Of a stretch of 64,000 bases of DNA, positions 17,503-26,217 are shown in pieces. The stretch covers positions 744,001 through 808,000 of the forward strand of contig NZ_CP058334.1 of assembly GCF_013391085.1 (NCBI RefSeq), in the 5' to 3' direction. The DNA is from Natronomonas halophila (GTDB lineage Archaea > Halobacteriota > Halobacteria > Halobacteriales > Haloarculaceae). Position 1 is the stretch's first letter. Each line of letters opens with the position of its first letter. Position numbers and translations under genes: made by a program. The notes beneath the pieces are model-generated. The model was given only the letters and a program-made list of their open reading frames with translations, did no database searches and was not told the DNA's origin.

Positions 17503-18618
17503 TTATTTCCGGGCGACGATACGCAGGATGTCCTCGTCCTGCAGTTCGTGGTCGCGGCCGACCTGCTGTTCGTCGTGTTTGGCGCTCGGGCCGGTCACCC
17601 GGGCAAAGCGGAACCGTTCGTCGAAGCTCCCGCCGAGTTTGTCGATGGCGTCGTCGACGGTGTTGTCCTCCTCGGTGAGGATGAGCGGTTCGTCCTTGTC
17701 GACGCCGCGGCCGGGCTTGTCCATGTAGATGCGGATGAGCCCGAGCCGCTCCCAGATGCTTTCCTTCAGCGAGTCGAGACCTTTCTCCTTCTCGGCGCTG
17801 ATGAAGACGGCCTCCTCGGGGTCGATATCGTGCTCCCGGAGGTTTTCCTTGACCGTGTCGACGTAACTGGGCTCGATGAGGTCGACCTTGTTGACCGCGA
17901 CCATCGAGGGGAGGTACTCGCGGTTGTCCTGCAGGGCGTCGACCAACTGGTCGATGGTGAGGTCCTCGCGGATGGTGACGTCGGCATTGATGAACTCGTA
18001 CTCGCGGAGGACGCTCATGATGGTCTCGTCGTCAAGGCTCACCTGGTCGGAGGTGGTGAGGTTGATGCCGCCCTTGTGCTTTTTGCGGATGTTGACCTGC
18101 ACGGGCTCTTGGTCGAGGCGGACCTTGTTCTTGTAGAGTTCCTCCGAGAGGCGTTCGTACTGGTCGATTTCGAACGCCGAAAGGACGAACAACACGAGGT
18201 CGGCGGTCCGGACGACCGAGAGGACGGCTTGCCCGCCACCACGGTTCTCGGCGGCACCCTCGATGAGGCCGGGCACGTCGAGGAGTTGGATGTTCGCGCC
18301 CTGATAATCGAGCATGCCGGGGTTGACGTCCAGCGTCGTGAACTCGTAGGAGCCGACCTCGCTTTCGGCGTTCGTGAGGGCGTTGAGGAGCGTCGATTTG
18401 CCGACGGAGGGAAAGCCGACCAGCGCGACGGTGGCGTCGCCGTGTTTTTCGACGGCGTAGCCGCCGCTGCCGCCACCGGAGGACTGTCGCCGTTCCAGTT
18501 CCTCCTTCTTCTCGGAGAGTTTGGCCTTCAGACGGCCGATGTGCTGTTCGGTCGACTTGTTGTAGGGCGTATTGGCGATTTCCTCTTCGAGCTCCTCGAT
18601 CTCCTCTTCGAGCCCCAT
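17503..18618 (-). CDS. DRG/Obg-family GTPase with TGS domain
   Basis: 371-aa translation-associated GTPase. An N-terminal Lys/Glu coiled coil (residues 1-45) is followed by the G domain: G1 GFPSVGKST at 68-76, G3 DVPGLIEGAAENRGGG, and G4 NKVD. A C-terminal TGS domain (about 290-368) includes IRIYMDKPGRGVD. This is the standard archaeal DRG layout and length. It overlaps no neighbour and is followed at once by the near-ArtA gene. Confidence 0.93.
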   Translation of the reverse strand: MGLEEEIEELEEEIANTPYNKSTEQHIGRLKAKLSEKKEELERRQSSGGGSGGYAVEKHGDATVALVGFPSVGKSTLLNALTNAESEVGSYEFTTLDVNPGMLDYQGANIQLLDVPGLIEGAAENRGGGQAVLSVVRTADLVLFVLSAFEIDQYERLSEELYKNKVRLDQEPVQVNIRKKHKGGINLTTSDQVSLDDETIMSVLREYEFINADVTIREDLTIDQLVDALQDNREYLPSMVAVNKVDLIEPSYVDTVKENLREHDIDPEEAVFISAEKEKGLDSLKESIWERLGLIRIYMDKPGRGVDKDEPLILTEEDNTVDDAIDKLGGSFDERFRFARVTGPSAKHDEQQVGRDHELQDEDILRIVARK

Positions 18619-18722
18619 TGTATGGCCGAAGACACTGCCACCGAAAAAGCCGTTCGGTTGGGCGTCTCCGAAGCCCTCGCCGGGAACGGCGGGATTAACA
18701 GCGGCCGTCCCCGAATCGCGGT

Positions 18723-18887
18723 ATGGAGGACAAGAAGAAACTCGCCTACACGCTCGCCTGCGTCGGCCTCACGTTCGTCGGCGTCTTCCATTTCGTCTTC
18801 TCGACGCTGTTCGGCTACGGCCTGCGGGCGGTCAGCGGCCTCCTCATCGCCGCCGGCCTGTTCGGCCTCTTCGTGCTCAACGCATAG
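18723..18887 (+). CDS. Small two-helix membrane protein, 54 aa
   Basis: The frame starts MEDKKKLAYTLACVGL and ends FGLFVLNA. Two hydrophobic helices are joined by a short loop (STLFGYGLRA). It diverges from the DRG gene with about 100 bp between starts. Positively charged residues at the N-terminus suggest an N-in topology. No function is known. Continuous hydrophobic coding with typical haloarchaeal codons supports it. Confidence 0.6.
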   Translation: MEDKKKLAYTLACVGLTFVGVFHFVFSTLFGYGLRAVSGLLIAAGLFGLFVLNA

Positions 18888-20260
18888 GGGCTGTCAGGGG
18901 CCAACACATCACCCTTGGGAGGGGTTTCAACAGTGTGAACTACCCCACATTACTCACCCTCAGCGTGCGCCGTTCGCTCTTGGAGGATGGGGCTTCCTGT
19001 TTCAATGACGCGCTTTGCAGATACGTGCGTATCCACAGGGAACGCAGTCTCCACAGGCGTAGATTCGGAGTGAACCACACCTAGTTCTTCGAGGCCGCGG
19101 GAAAGAATATTCCACGCCGCGTTCGCGTCCCTGTCCGCCTTGAAACCGCACGAGGGACACGAGTGTTTACGAACCCACAGCGGCTTAGCCGTCTTGACAC
19201 CACAGGACGCACATTCCTTCGTCGTGTTCTTCGGGTCAACCGCTACGAGGTGTGTTCCCTCACGCTCGCATTTGTATTCCAGCATTCGAAGAAACATTCC
19301 CCACGCTGCGCCTGCTCGGTTCCGGGAGTTACCGGGCTGTTCGACCAATCTTTTTGCTTCCAAGTCTTCGACAGCCACCAAGTCGTACTTCGTGGCGTAG
19401 TAGTTCGAGAGTTTATGCAGGAAGTCTCGGCGCTTCCGCTTCAAGGCAGCGTGCCGTCGAGCCACGATCTTCCGCTGTTTCTCCCAATTTTTGGAATTGT
19501 GTTCTTTCCGTGAGAGGTTGCGTTTGGCGCGTTCGAGCCGGTCACGTTCTTCATTGAAATCGGGGGGTTCGATGGCGAATCCATCAGTGTCGTGGGCGTA
19601 CTTGAGAATCCCTACATCGATACCGACGACCGTCTCGGGAGTCTCCGGTTTCGCGGGGATGTCTTCGTCCACCTCGATACCGAATGTAGCGAACCATTCC
19701 CCTGTGGGTTCCCGTTTGACCGTGACTTGTTTGATGGTCGAGTTTTCGGGAATGTCGCGGTGGAGATGAATCGGGATCTCCCCAATTTTGCTCAACCACA
19801 ACACAGGCCGCCCACTCGTATTCTTGAGTTTGAAGCCGGACTGGTTGTAGGTGAGCGATCGATAGTCCCGAGGGCGTTTCCACTTAAGCATCCCCACGGC
19901 ACGTCCACTCTCTTTCTGGGCTTTTAGTGTAGAGAGGTTGTCGTAGACGCGCTTGACGACCATCTGCAACACTTTTGAATGGATATCTCCAAGGTCGTCC
20001 CACCACTTCTTGAGCTCTGGGAGTCGTCCCTGTACCTCGTAGCGTGCGGGAGTGTCTTCGGATTCATTGATCAGGTAGAGAACGTGATTGTACAGTTGCC
20101 TACAAGTATCGACATGGTATAGAAGCGTCTCTGCCAAGTTTTCTGTTGGGTTGAGTCGATACTTGTAGTTATACTGCATGGTTTACTTGTCCGATTCGGG
20201 CACTACTTCTTCGCCTTTGTTTTCAAACCTATGCATCAACAGTATGTTGACAATAAATGA
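18888..20260 (-). mobile_element. Solitary IS1341-type element carrying tnpB
   Basis: Approximate extent only. The right end lies between the small membrane gene stop (18887) and the tnpB stop, where GAAACCCCTCCCAAGGG and nearby complementary stretches could form the subterminal structure. The left end is within the ~80 bp upstream of tnpB. IS200/IS605 elements have no inverted repeats or target duplications, so exact ends cannot be set from one copy. Confidence 0.45.
18950..20179 (-). CDS. tnpB: TnpB (IS1341-type), RNA-guided nuclease of an IS200/IS605-family element
   Basis: 409 aa and apparently intact. The RuvC-like triad is D188 (VVGIDVG), E271 (VAVEDLE) and D351 (DRDANAA). A zinc finger C323xxC326...C341xxC344 sits before the last Asp. 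The N-terminal OrfB helix-turn-helix region begins MQYNYKYRLNPTENL. No tnpA is present, so this is a solitary element. TnpB proteins are guided by an omega RNA from the gene's 3' end and right end, here expected around 18890-19000. Its position in a clean intergenic gap indicates insertion without gene damage. Confidence 0.92.
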   Translation of the reverse strand: MQYNYKYRLNPTENLAETLLYHVDTCRQLYNHVLYLINESEDTPARYEVQGRLPELKKWWDDLGDIHSKVLQMVVKRVYDNLSTLKAQKESGRAVGMLKWKRPRDYRSLTYNQSGFKLKNTSGRPVLWLSKIGEIPIHLHRDIPENSTIKQVTVKREPTGEWFATFGIEVDEDIPAKPETPETVVGIDVGILKYAHDTDGFAIEPPDFNEERDRLERAKRNLSRKEHNSKNWEKQRKIVARRHAALKRKRRDFLHKLSNYYATKYDLVAVEDLEAKRLVEQPGNSRNRAGAAWGMFLRMLEYKCEREGTHLVAVDPKNTTKECASCGVKTAKPLWVRKHSCPSCGFKADRDANAAWNILSRGLEELGVVHSESTPVETAFPVDTHVSAKRVIETGSPILQERTAHAEGE

Positions 20261-20488
20261 ACATCAAGGTGGTGGACGGTGGACTGAACTTCGCAGGCCT
20301 TGAGAACCGTAAGGCGCTGTATCCCTTCCGCACTGCGCGGCTTGGGTGCTAAACACCCTGCGTTGTCATCCGAATATCTCCGATTCTCGTGATCACAGGA
20401 GAACTTCGTCCTCTCGAACGGTTCCCTGAGGGGAGGGAGTTAGCGCCTTTCAATAGTTTAATATCCGGATACAAGAAACGAACCGGTG
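20180..20488. other. 309-bp intergenic region between tnpB and a small conserved gene
   Basis: It includes the presumed left end of the tnpB element. A stretch with short palindromes follows (GGGTGCTAAACACCC near 20345). A TATA-like TTTAATA near 20456 lies about 30 bp before the plus-strand start at 20489. I see no RNA gene. Confidence 0.4.
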
Positions 20489-20689
20489 ATGGTCGACCCA
20501 TCTAGTCTCCGCGACAGCACCCAGATCGTTCTGCCGCTGGACGCGCTGGATGGGCTTCGCTGCGAACTCGAAGCGGAGTTTACGGTAACCGTCCACGAGG
20601 AAGGCGGGGTCGCCCGTATCATCGGCAGTCCCGTCGTCATCAAAGACGTCAACGACTTTCTCGTTCGGAACGGCGTCTCCCTGCCGTAG
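20489..20689 (+). CDS. Small conserved haloarchaeal protein (VNG_1110C-like)
   Basis: 66 aa, starting MVDPSSLRDSTQIVLP. A compact beta-alpha fold seems likely (FTVTVHEEGGVARIIGSPVV, then IKDVNDFLVRNGVSLP). The text resembles a short family found across haloarchaea. The ATG at 20489 follows a GTG at 20486, and a TATA-like TTTAATA about 30 bp upstream suits a near-leaderless mRNA from this ATG. No catalytic residues are recognisable. Confidence 0.6.
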   Translation: MVDPSSLRDSTQIVLPLDALDGLRCELEAEFTVTVHEEGGVARIIGSPVVIKDVNDFLVRNGVSLP

Positions 20690-20705
20690 TCCGTTCGGCA
20701 ACCAC

Positions 20706-21053
20706 TCAGTCTCCGGTTTCGTGTTCGAACACCTGCACCTCGACCGTCCGTCCCTCAGGGTCCGCCGCGAAGAACTGGTAAATCTCGTAGGTCTCGTTGT
20801 ATCGTGGTTCGTCGTCCGCGACGGTATGTAACTGGTCGTAGAGCAGGTCCACCCGCTCGCGGGAGTCGACGACGAACGTCAGGATACCGTCCGTCTCGGC
20901 TTCCTCCCGGTCACAGAAGCCGAACCGGAAGTCCCCGGCGGCGAGGATGGTACAATCGGACTGTTCGAGCCATACCTCGGCACCGACAGCCTCGGTGTAG
21001 AACTCGACTACCTCCTCGAGGCGCTCGGTCCGGAAGAAGACGATGCCGTCCAT
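20706..21053 (-). CDS. VOC-superfamily (glyoxalase/dioxygenase-like) protein
   Basis: 115 aa. The start MDGIVFFRTERLEEVVEFYTE gives the classic beta-alpha-beta VOC module. The second module ends PEGRTVEVQVFEHE, where the last Glu is a usual metal ligand. Only one VOC unit is present, so it probably works as a dimer. It diverges from the next gene with about 80 bp between starts. The substrate is unknown. Confidence 0.75.
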   Translation of the reverse strand: MDGIVFFRTERLEEVVEFYTEAVGAEVWLEQSDCTILAAGDFRFGFCDREEAETDGILTFVVDSRERVDLLYDQLHTVADDEPRYNETYEIYQFFAADPEGRTVEVQVFEHETGD

Positions 21054-21132
21054 GGCGGCCTCTCGGCCGGCGTGGGCAAAAAGCCGCCTCCGCAATCGAC
21101 AGTTGCTTGTCGTCCTCCGCCGACCACCGGAT

Positions 21133-21612
21133 ATGACCGTCGCTGCCGACACTCGCGAGGCCGTCCGGGAACGGCCGTTCCTCGAAACCGCCCTCCGGGC
21201 CGGCGTCGTCAACTACACCGCCGCCGCTCGCTTTCTCGACGTCGGCGAGCAGGAAGCCGTCGCCGCCGCGCTCCGACGCTACGCCGAGGAACTGGCGGAC
21301 TACGAGGAACCGAACCGCCGCGCCAGCGTTTCGATGAAATCCGGCGTCGGTGCCGTCGACGAGGAAGGCGAGTCCACATCCAGTGCACTGCTACAAATCG
21401 GCGAAATCGCCTTCACCGCTGACGGCGGGGACTACACCGCAGTCGTCGCCGAGGGCGACGTCGATGCGAACGCGCTCGCGGACGTGTTGGGTCGGCTTCG
21501 AACCGCCGACGTCGAGGTCGAAGCCGCCGGCGCTTCCGGGGGAACGCTGACGGTCGTCGTCGGCCGTCGTGCGGGCGCCAACGCCGTCCGAGCGGTCGAG
21601 GACGCCCTGTAA
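21133..21612 (+). CDS. Conserved haloarchaeal protein upstream of cysS
   Basis: 159 aa. Residues 1-55 look helical, with an HTH-like stretch (LRAGVVNYTAAARFLDVGEQ). The C-terminal half from about residue 85 (IGEIAFTADGGDYTAVVAEG) has an ACT-like strand-helix alternation. It precedes cysS by 39 bp on the same strand, so the two probably form a transcription unit. It could sense an amino acid or link to translation. This is inference from the neighbour only. Confidence 0.65.
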   Translation: MTVAADTREAVRERPFLETALRAGVVNYTAAARFLDVGEQEAVAAALRRYAEELADYEEPNRRASVSMKSGVGAVDEEGESTSSALLQIGEIAFTADGGDYTAVVAEGDVDANALADVLGRLRTADVEVEAAGASGGTLTVVVGRRAGANAVRAVEDAL

Positions 21613-21651
21613 GCGACGGATTGAAACCGTCCGCGGGCGAGCCTTCGACTA

Positions 21652-23145
21652 ATGACGCTCCGCGTGCTGAACACCCTCTCGGGCGAGCGTGAAGAGTTCG
21701 AGCCGGCCGACCCCGACGATGTCTTACTGTACTACTGTGGGTTGACCGTCTCCGATTACCCACATCTCGGGCACGCGCGCACGTGGACACACGTCGATGT
21801 AATTCACCGCTGGCTGGAGCACCTCGGCTACGGCGTCCGCCACGTCGAGAACATCACCGACGTCAACGAAAAAATCGTCGCCCGCATCGGCGAGCGAGTC
21901 GACGACGATACCCTCGGCGACAGCGAGAACGACGTCGCCCGCCACTTCATCGACCAACTGCTGACCGACATGCGGTCGCTCAACCTCAAGCGTGCGGAGG
22001 TCTATCCCCGCGTCTCCGAGCACGTCCCCGAAATCATCGACCTCATCGAGACGCTCATCGAGAAGGGCTACGCCTACGAGTCGGAGGGGTCAGTCTACTT
22101 CGACGTGACCGAGTTCCCCGACTACGGCAAACTCTCGAATCAGGAACTCGACGAGGTCGAAGCCCAAGGGCCGGACGAGGAACGCGCCGAAAAGCGCCAC
22201 CCTTCCGACTTCGCCCTCTGGAAGGCCGGCGGCGTCTCCGAGGAGGCAGTCCACGAACACCGCGACGACGAGGGCGAGTACGAGGCCGATACCCCCGAAG
22301 GGACGACGTGGGATTCCCCGTGGGGCGAGGGGCGGCCGGGCTGGCACATCGAGTGTTCGGCGATGTCGATGACCCACCTCGACGACACCATCGACATCCA
22401 CATGGGTGGCCGCGACTTGGTTTTCCCGCACCACGAGAACGAAATCGCCCAGAGCGAGGCCGCGACCGGCCAGGAGTTCGCCCGCTACTGGCTTCACGCG
22501 GACCTCTTCGAGATGGGCGAGGAGAAGATGTCCTCCAGTCTCGGGAACTTCATCCCCGTCGGCGAGGCCGTCGACCGCTTCGGGACGAACCCGCTGCGGA
22601 TGTTCTTCCTGTCGGCTTCGTATAACTCCACCCAGACCTACAGCGAGGAGGCCATCGAGGAGGCCCTGGAACGCTGGGACCGCCTCGAAAACGCCTACGA
22701 CCGCGCCGCCGAGGCCGTCGATTCCCCCGACGCCCACACGAAGGTCGAATCCGAACTCCGGGAGGTCGTTCCGCAAGTCCGCGCGGAGTTCACCGAAGCG
22801 ATGAACGACGACTTCAACACCCGCGAGGCCATCGCCGCGCTCTTCAACCTCGCGGCGGCGGTCCACACCCACCTCGACGAGACCGACGACCACGACTACC
22901 GCGGCCTGCGAGCGGCCGTCGAGGCCTTCGAGGCGTTCGGCGAGGACGTTCTCGGCTTCGACTTCTCGGGGACCGCCGAAGGCGAAGCCACCCTCGCCGA
23001 GGAACTGGTCGGACTCGTCCTCGACGTCCGCGAGGCCGAACGCGAGGCGGGCAACTACGAGCGGGCCGACGACCTCCGTGACGACCTCGAAGCCCTCGGC
23101 GTCGAGGTACAGGACACCGACGACGGGCCGACCTATCGACTGTAG
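21652..23145 (+). CDS. cysS: Cysteinyl-tRNA synthetase
   Basis: 497-aa class I synthetase that charges tRNA-Cys. C29 (LYYCGLTVSDYPHLGHARTW) is the first zinc ligand, followed by the HIGH-type motif HLGH at 38-41. GWHIECSAMSM gives the second zinc Cys and the LVFPHHENEIAQSEA region follows. EKMSSSLGNF is the KMSKS loop. The C-terminal anticodon-binding domain is complete. Length is normal and the ATG start matches the family. Confidence 0.96.
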   Translation: MTLRVLNTLSGEREEFEPADPDDVLLYYCGLTVSDYPHLGHARTWTHVDVIHRWLEHLGYGVRHVENITDVNEKIVARIGERVDDDTLGDSENDVARHFIDQLLTDMRSLNLKRAEVYPRVSEHVPEIIDLIETLIEKGYAYESEGSVYFDVTEFPDYGKLSNQELDEVEAQGPDEERAEKRHPSDFALWKAGGVSEEAVHEHRDDEGEYEADTPEGTTWDSPWGEGRPGWHIECSAMSMTHLDDTIDIHMGGRDLVFPHHENEIAQSEAATGQEFARYWLHADLFEMGEEKMSSSLGNFIPVGEAVDRFGTNPLRMFFLSASYNSTQTYSEEAIEEALERWDRLENAYDRAAEAVDSPDAHTKVESELREVVPQVRAEFTEAMNDDFNTREAIAALFNLAAAVHTHLDETDDHDYRGLRAAVEAFEAFGEDVLGFDFSGTAEGEATLAEELVGLVLDVREAEREAGNYERADDLRDDLEALGVEVQDTDDGPTYRL

Positions 23146-23252
23146 CGGTCTGTCTTTGGTTTCGACACTTCGACCGCGTTGAGGCCGCTCGCTTATAATA
23201 AACAGTAAACTTGTGGTAGAAATCCTAAACGTGGGGAGATGCATCACCGGAT

Positions 23253-25589
23253 ATGCCAGACGAACTATCACGTCGAGCAATCCTTCGGGCGGCCGGGGCG
23301 GCCGGCGTCGCTCCCGCACTCGTGAACCAGGCCAGCGCGAACCCCGTCGAGGACGCTATCGACGAACTCCGAAACCGTGACCCGGGCATCGAGAACGCCC
23401 TCGTGAAATCGACCGCCTGTGTCAAACCACAGGAAGACCCCGAACTCTACGGGCCGACCGATATCGATGCCCAATCGGGCAACCGGGGCCTGTCGGTCGC
23501 GCTCAACGACGAGGGCACGGTCACCGTCTGCAAGTGGCCCTCGCCGTCCTTCTACGACCATGTCAAATACCACACTACTTCCCGCGACGAACCTCGGTGG
23601 GGCGTCAACGCCAACGAGGGAATGTTCCTCGGCATCCATACGGGCGATGAAACGACGTGGCTCCGCGAGATGGACACGGAACAACGCTACGAGAAAGACC
23701 GCTCGGACAGCATCGAAACAGTCCACCGCGACGACGAACTCGGACTGACCGTCCGGGTGCGCTCAGTCGTCGCTTCGGACGCCGACACCTTCGTCCGCGG
23801 AGTCACGGTCGAACGGGCTGCCGACGGTCCCGAATCGGTCGGCCTCGTCGCCTTCGCGAACGTCAATCCCGTGACGACCAAGCACGTCGGCAACCCGACG
23901 CAGGACTGGTGTTTCGAGGAGACCAACGACGGCCTCGGCCGCTACGACGCCGACGCGGACGCCGTCTTCGTCGAGGGAGAGGGCGTCGATGATTCGACCG
24001 GTGAACGGACACAGGTCAACCTCGCGCTGGGCTTCGACGGCGACTCGGCAGGACATCAGGTCGGCGGCGACGCCCACGACCCGGCGGCCGCGCCCGCCGA
24101 CGCAGGTCCAACCCGTGACGCCTACGACGCTGCCAGCGAGGGCACGTTCCCCGGCAACGACCAGTACGTCGGTCAGGTCACCGCCAGCCTCCTAACGGAT
24201 CTCGACCTCTCCGATGGTGGGGCGACCGAGACGGTGACGCTCGCGGCCGGCGAAACCGCCAGCGAGGCCACCGAAGCCCTCCGAACGGAACAGGACCGGG
24301 CCATCGACTCGGTCATCGACGCCAAACGCGAGTGGTTCGCCGACTTCCTCGCCGACGCGCCGATGCCGAACACCGACGACCAGCGCGTCCGGACGGTCTG
24401 TAACCGCGCGCTTGTGACGCTCATCACGAACGCCGACCGCGAAACGGGCGCCATCGTCGCCTCCATCGCGACCCAGCCGCCCTACGGCGAGGACTGGCCC
24501 CGCGACGGCGCCTTCTTCAACCACGCACTGGACCTCATCGGCCTCCACGACGTCGTCGACACGCACAACCGCTGGTACGCCGGCCTCCAGCAGCGGGCCG
24601 GCGACCCCAATCTCCAGGACCCCAAGACGCCGCCCGGCAACTGGGCGATGAACTACTACGCCGACGGCGCCGTCGGCGGCCCCGTGCCGTGGGAAATCGA
24701 CCAGACCGGTTTCACGGTCTGGACGCTGTGGGACCACTACGAGGCCACCGGCGACCGCGAGTATCTCGAAGACGTCTATCCGGCTATTCAAGCAGCAGCG
24801 GACTTCTTCGTCGAATACCGTGACCCCGAAAACGGCCTGCAGGGACGTGCCCACGAGGACGACAATGCGGCCTACACCCAGACCATCGTCGGCGCCGCGC
24901 CGGTGTGGCTGGCGTTGGATTGTGCGGTGGCTGCGGCGAACGAACTCGACAACGCCGAGGACGCCGCCCGGTTTGCCGCCCGAAAGACCGAACTCGGCGC
25001 CGCCATCGACCGCGAACTCTATACTGACGGCGCCTACCGCAAGGACCCCGACGTCCCACGTCCGGGCGGCATCCCCGTTTCGCCGTTCCCCGGGATTTAC
25101 GCGCCCGTCGCCTGGCCCGTCTGTTTCAAGGACTTCGACAGCGACCGGATGCAGAGCCACCTCGACATCATGTGGGAGGGCGTCTCCGAGACGTTCGACC
25201 AGCCGAAACCAGACAGTGATGGCGCCTTCGGTGGCTACGAACTGAAATCGCTCGTCGTCCTCGCGAAGGCCTGGAAGGACGATGAAGAGAAACTCGCGCA
25301 AGTCCGTGAGGGCATCGATTGGGTCGCCCACGAACACGCCCGGCAGTCGGGTATCATCGGCGAGTTCTGGATGGTTGACGACAACGAGGTCGTCTCCATC
25401 AACGCCCAACCCCACACCTGGGAGCAGACCCTCTTTTATCTCGCCGCGCTGGAGGCGTACCCGCCCGCGGACATCGCGGCCCGCGCCGAGCAGTTCGCTG
25501 ACTGTGGCGGGGCTATCGAGGCACTCCGGAACCGTGACCGCGGAAAGGCCGACACGAACGGCAGAAACACCAACCGCTCAGCGGAGTAA
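23253..25589 (+). CDS. Tat-exported GH15 glucoamylase-like glycoside hydrolase
   Basis: 778 aa. A Tat signal (SRRAILRAAGAAGVAPALV) covers residues 6-24, so it is exported folded, as is common in haloarchaea. Residues ~60-340 form the N-terminal super-beta-sandwich. From about 360 the (alpha/alpha)6 barrel carries IATQPPYGEDWPRDGAFFNHAL, with the GH15 substrate-site W-P-R-D. Later elements are WEIDQTGFTVWTLWDHYE and the C-terminal HTWEQTLFYLAALEAYPPAD. It likely cleaves alpha-1,4-glucans to glucose. A convergent PadR-like regulator follows. Confidence 0.85.
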   Translation: MPDELSRRAILRAAGAAGVAPALVNQASANPVEDAIDELRNRDPGIENALVKSTACVKPQEDPELYGPTDIDAQSGNRGLSVALNDEGTVTVCKWPSPSFYDHVKYHTTSRDEPRWGVNANEGMFLGIHTGDETTWLREMDTEQRYEKDRSDSIETVHRDDELGLTVRVRSVVASDADTFVRGVTVERAADGPESVGLVAFANVNPVTTKHVGNPTQDWCFEETNDGLGRYDADADAVFVEGEGVDDSTGERTQVNLALGFDGDSAGHQVGGDAHDPAAAPADAGPTRDAYDAASEGTFPGNDQYVGQVTASLLTDLDLSDGGATETVTLAAGETASEATEALRTEQDRAIDSVIDAKREWFADFLADAPMPNTDDQRVRTVCNRALVTLITNADRETGAIVASIATQPPYGEDWPRDGAFFNHALDLIGLHDVVDTHNRWYAGLQQRAGDPNLQDPKTPPGNWAMNYYADGAVGGPVPWEIDQTGFTVWTLWDHYEATGDREYLEDVYPAIQAAADFFVEYRDPENGLQGRAHEDDNAAYTQTIVGAAPVWLALDCAVAAANELDNAEDAARFAARKTELGAAIDRELYTDGAYRKDPDVPRPGGIPVSPFPGIYAPVAWPVCFKDFDSDRMQSHLDIMWEGVSETFDQPKPDSDGAFGGYELKSLVVLAKAWKDDEEKLAQVREGIDWVAHEHARQSGIIGEFWMVDDNEVVSINAQPHTWEQTLFYLAALEAYPPADIAARAEQFADCGGAIEALRNRDRGKADTNGRNTNRSAE

Positions 25590-25612
25590 GTCGACCGAAA
25601 AGCGAGGAGTCG

Positions 25613-26098
25613 TTATTCGTCGTCGGCGTCGAACTCGTCGAGGGCTCGGTGGAACACCATACCGAGGGCGAGATGCTGGGTCATCGCCTCGCGGAGTTCG
25701 TCGCGAACGGCGTCGGCGTCGTCGATGGCGTACTCCTTGGTCTGGACCAGTTCGCGCATCTCGAGGAAGCCTTCCTCTTCGAGGTCGTGAAGCAGCGGGT
25801 AGACCGTCCCCGGACTCAGTTGTGCACCGAAGAAGCGGTTGAGGTCCTCCATGACGCCCTTGCCGTGGGTGTCGCCCTCGCGGAGGCCGACAAGCAGCAT
25901 GAGCAGTTCCGGTAGGGATTCCTTTACCAGTCCGTCGTCGATGGTCGGCGTTCCGTCATCGAAGAGGTCAGTGGACGCATCCTGAACGACGGTTTCGGTC
26001 CGAACCGCCGGGTCCGACGAGGAATCCGACTGGTTGATGCCGTTCAGTTCGCCTATCAGGCTCTGTAACGTCGCGTCGGAACCGCCCTGTGAGCTCAT
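25613..26098 (-). CDS. PadR-family transcriptional regulator
   Basis: 161 aa. The start at 26098 is chosen because AGGAGG lies 7 nt upstream and the TATA box at 26144-26154 excludes the longer frame from the transcript. After a disordered acidic N-terminus the PadR winged helix spans about residues 70-130 (LPELLMLLVGLREGDTHGKG, LSPGTVYPLLHDLEEEGFLE). A C-terminal helix for dimerisation follows. Neighbours are the convergent glucoamylase and, downstream of the promoter, a phosphoesterase. Confidence 0.85.
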   Translation of the reverse strand: MSSQGGSDATLQSLIGELNGINQSDSSSDPAVRTETVVQDASTDLFDDGTPTIDDGLVKESLPELLMLLVGLREGDTHGKGVMEDLNRFFGAQLSPGTVYPLLHDLEEEGFLEMRELVQTKEYAIDDADAVRDELREAMTQHLALGMVFHRALDEFDADDE

Positions 26099-26143
26099 TT
26101 GTCCGCCTCCTGCGAATCTTCCATACCTGCTGGTGGACGTCAT

Positions 26144-26164
26144 GGCATATAAATTACTGGTAAT
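26144..26164 (-). promoter_or_regulatory. PadR gene promoter with inverted repeat
   Basis: Minus-strand TATA (ATTTATATGCC, 26144-26154). The inverted repeat ATTAC-TG-GTAAT at 26153-26164 overlaps its upstream edge, where TFB contacts DNA. A regulator bound there would block initiation. Autoregulation by the PadR product is inferred. Confidence 0.45.
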
Positions 26165-26217
26165 GAACCACTAATAGTACGCGTGGAAGAAACCCTGAAC
26201 CGGCCACTACCGGGCGG

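Noticed and set aside
17359-19008. 549-codon plus-strand frame opposite the DRG GTPase
   Set aside because: Mirror of a strongly conserved GTPase gene in high-GC DNA; repetitive Val/Asp-rich text.
25976-26143. Longer start for the PadR gene at 26143
   Set aside because: The TATA box lies only a few bases before it, so that ATG would not be in the transcript; 26098 has a strong Shine-Dalgarno sequence.
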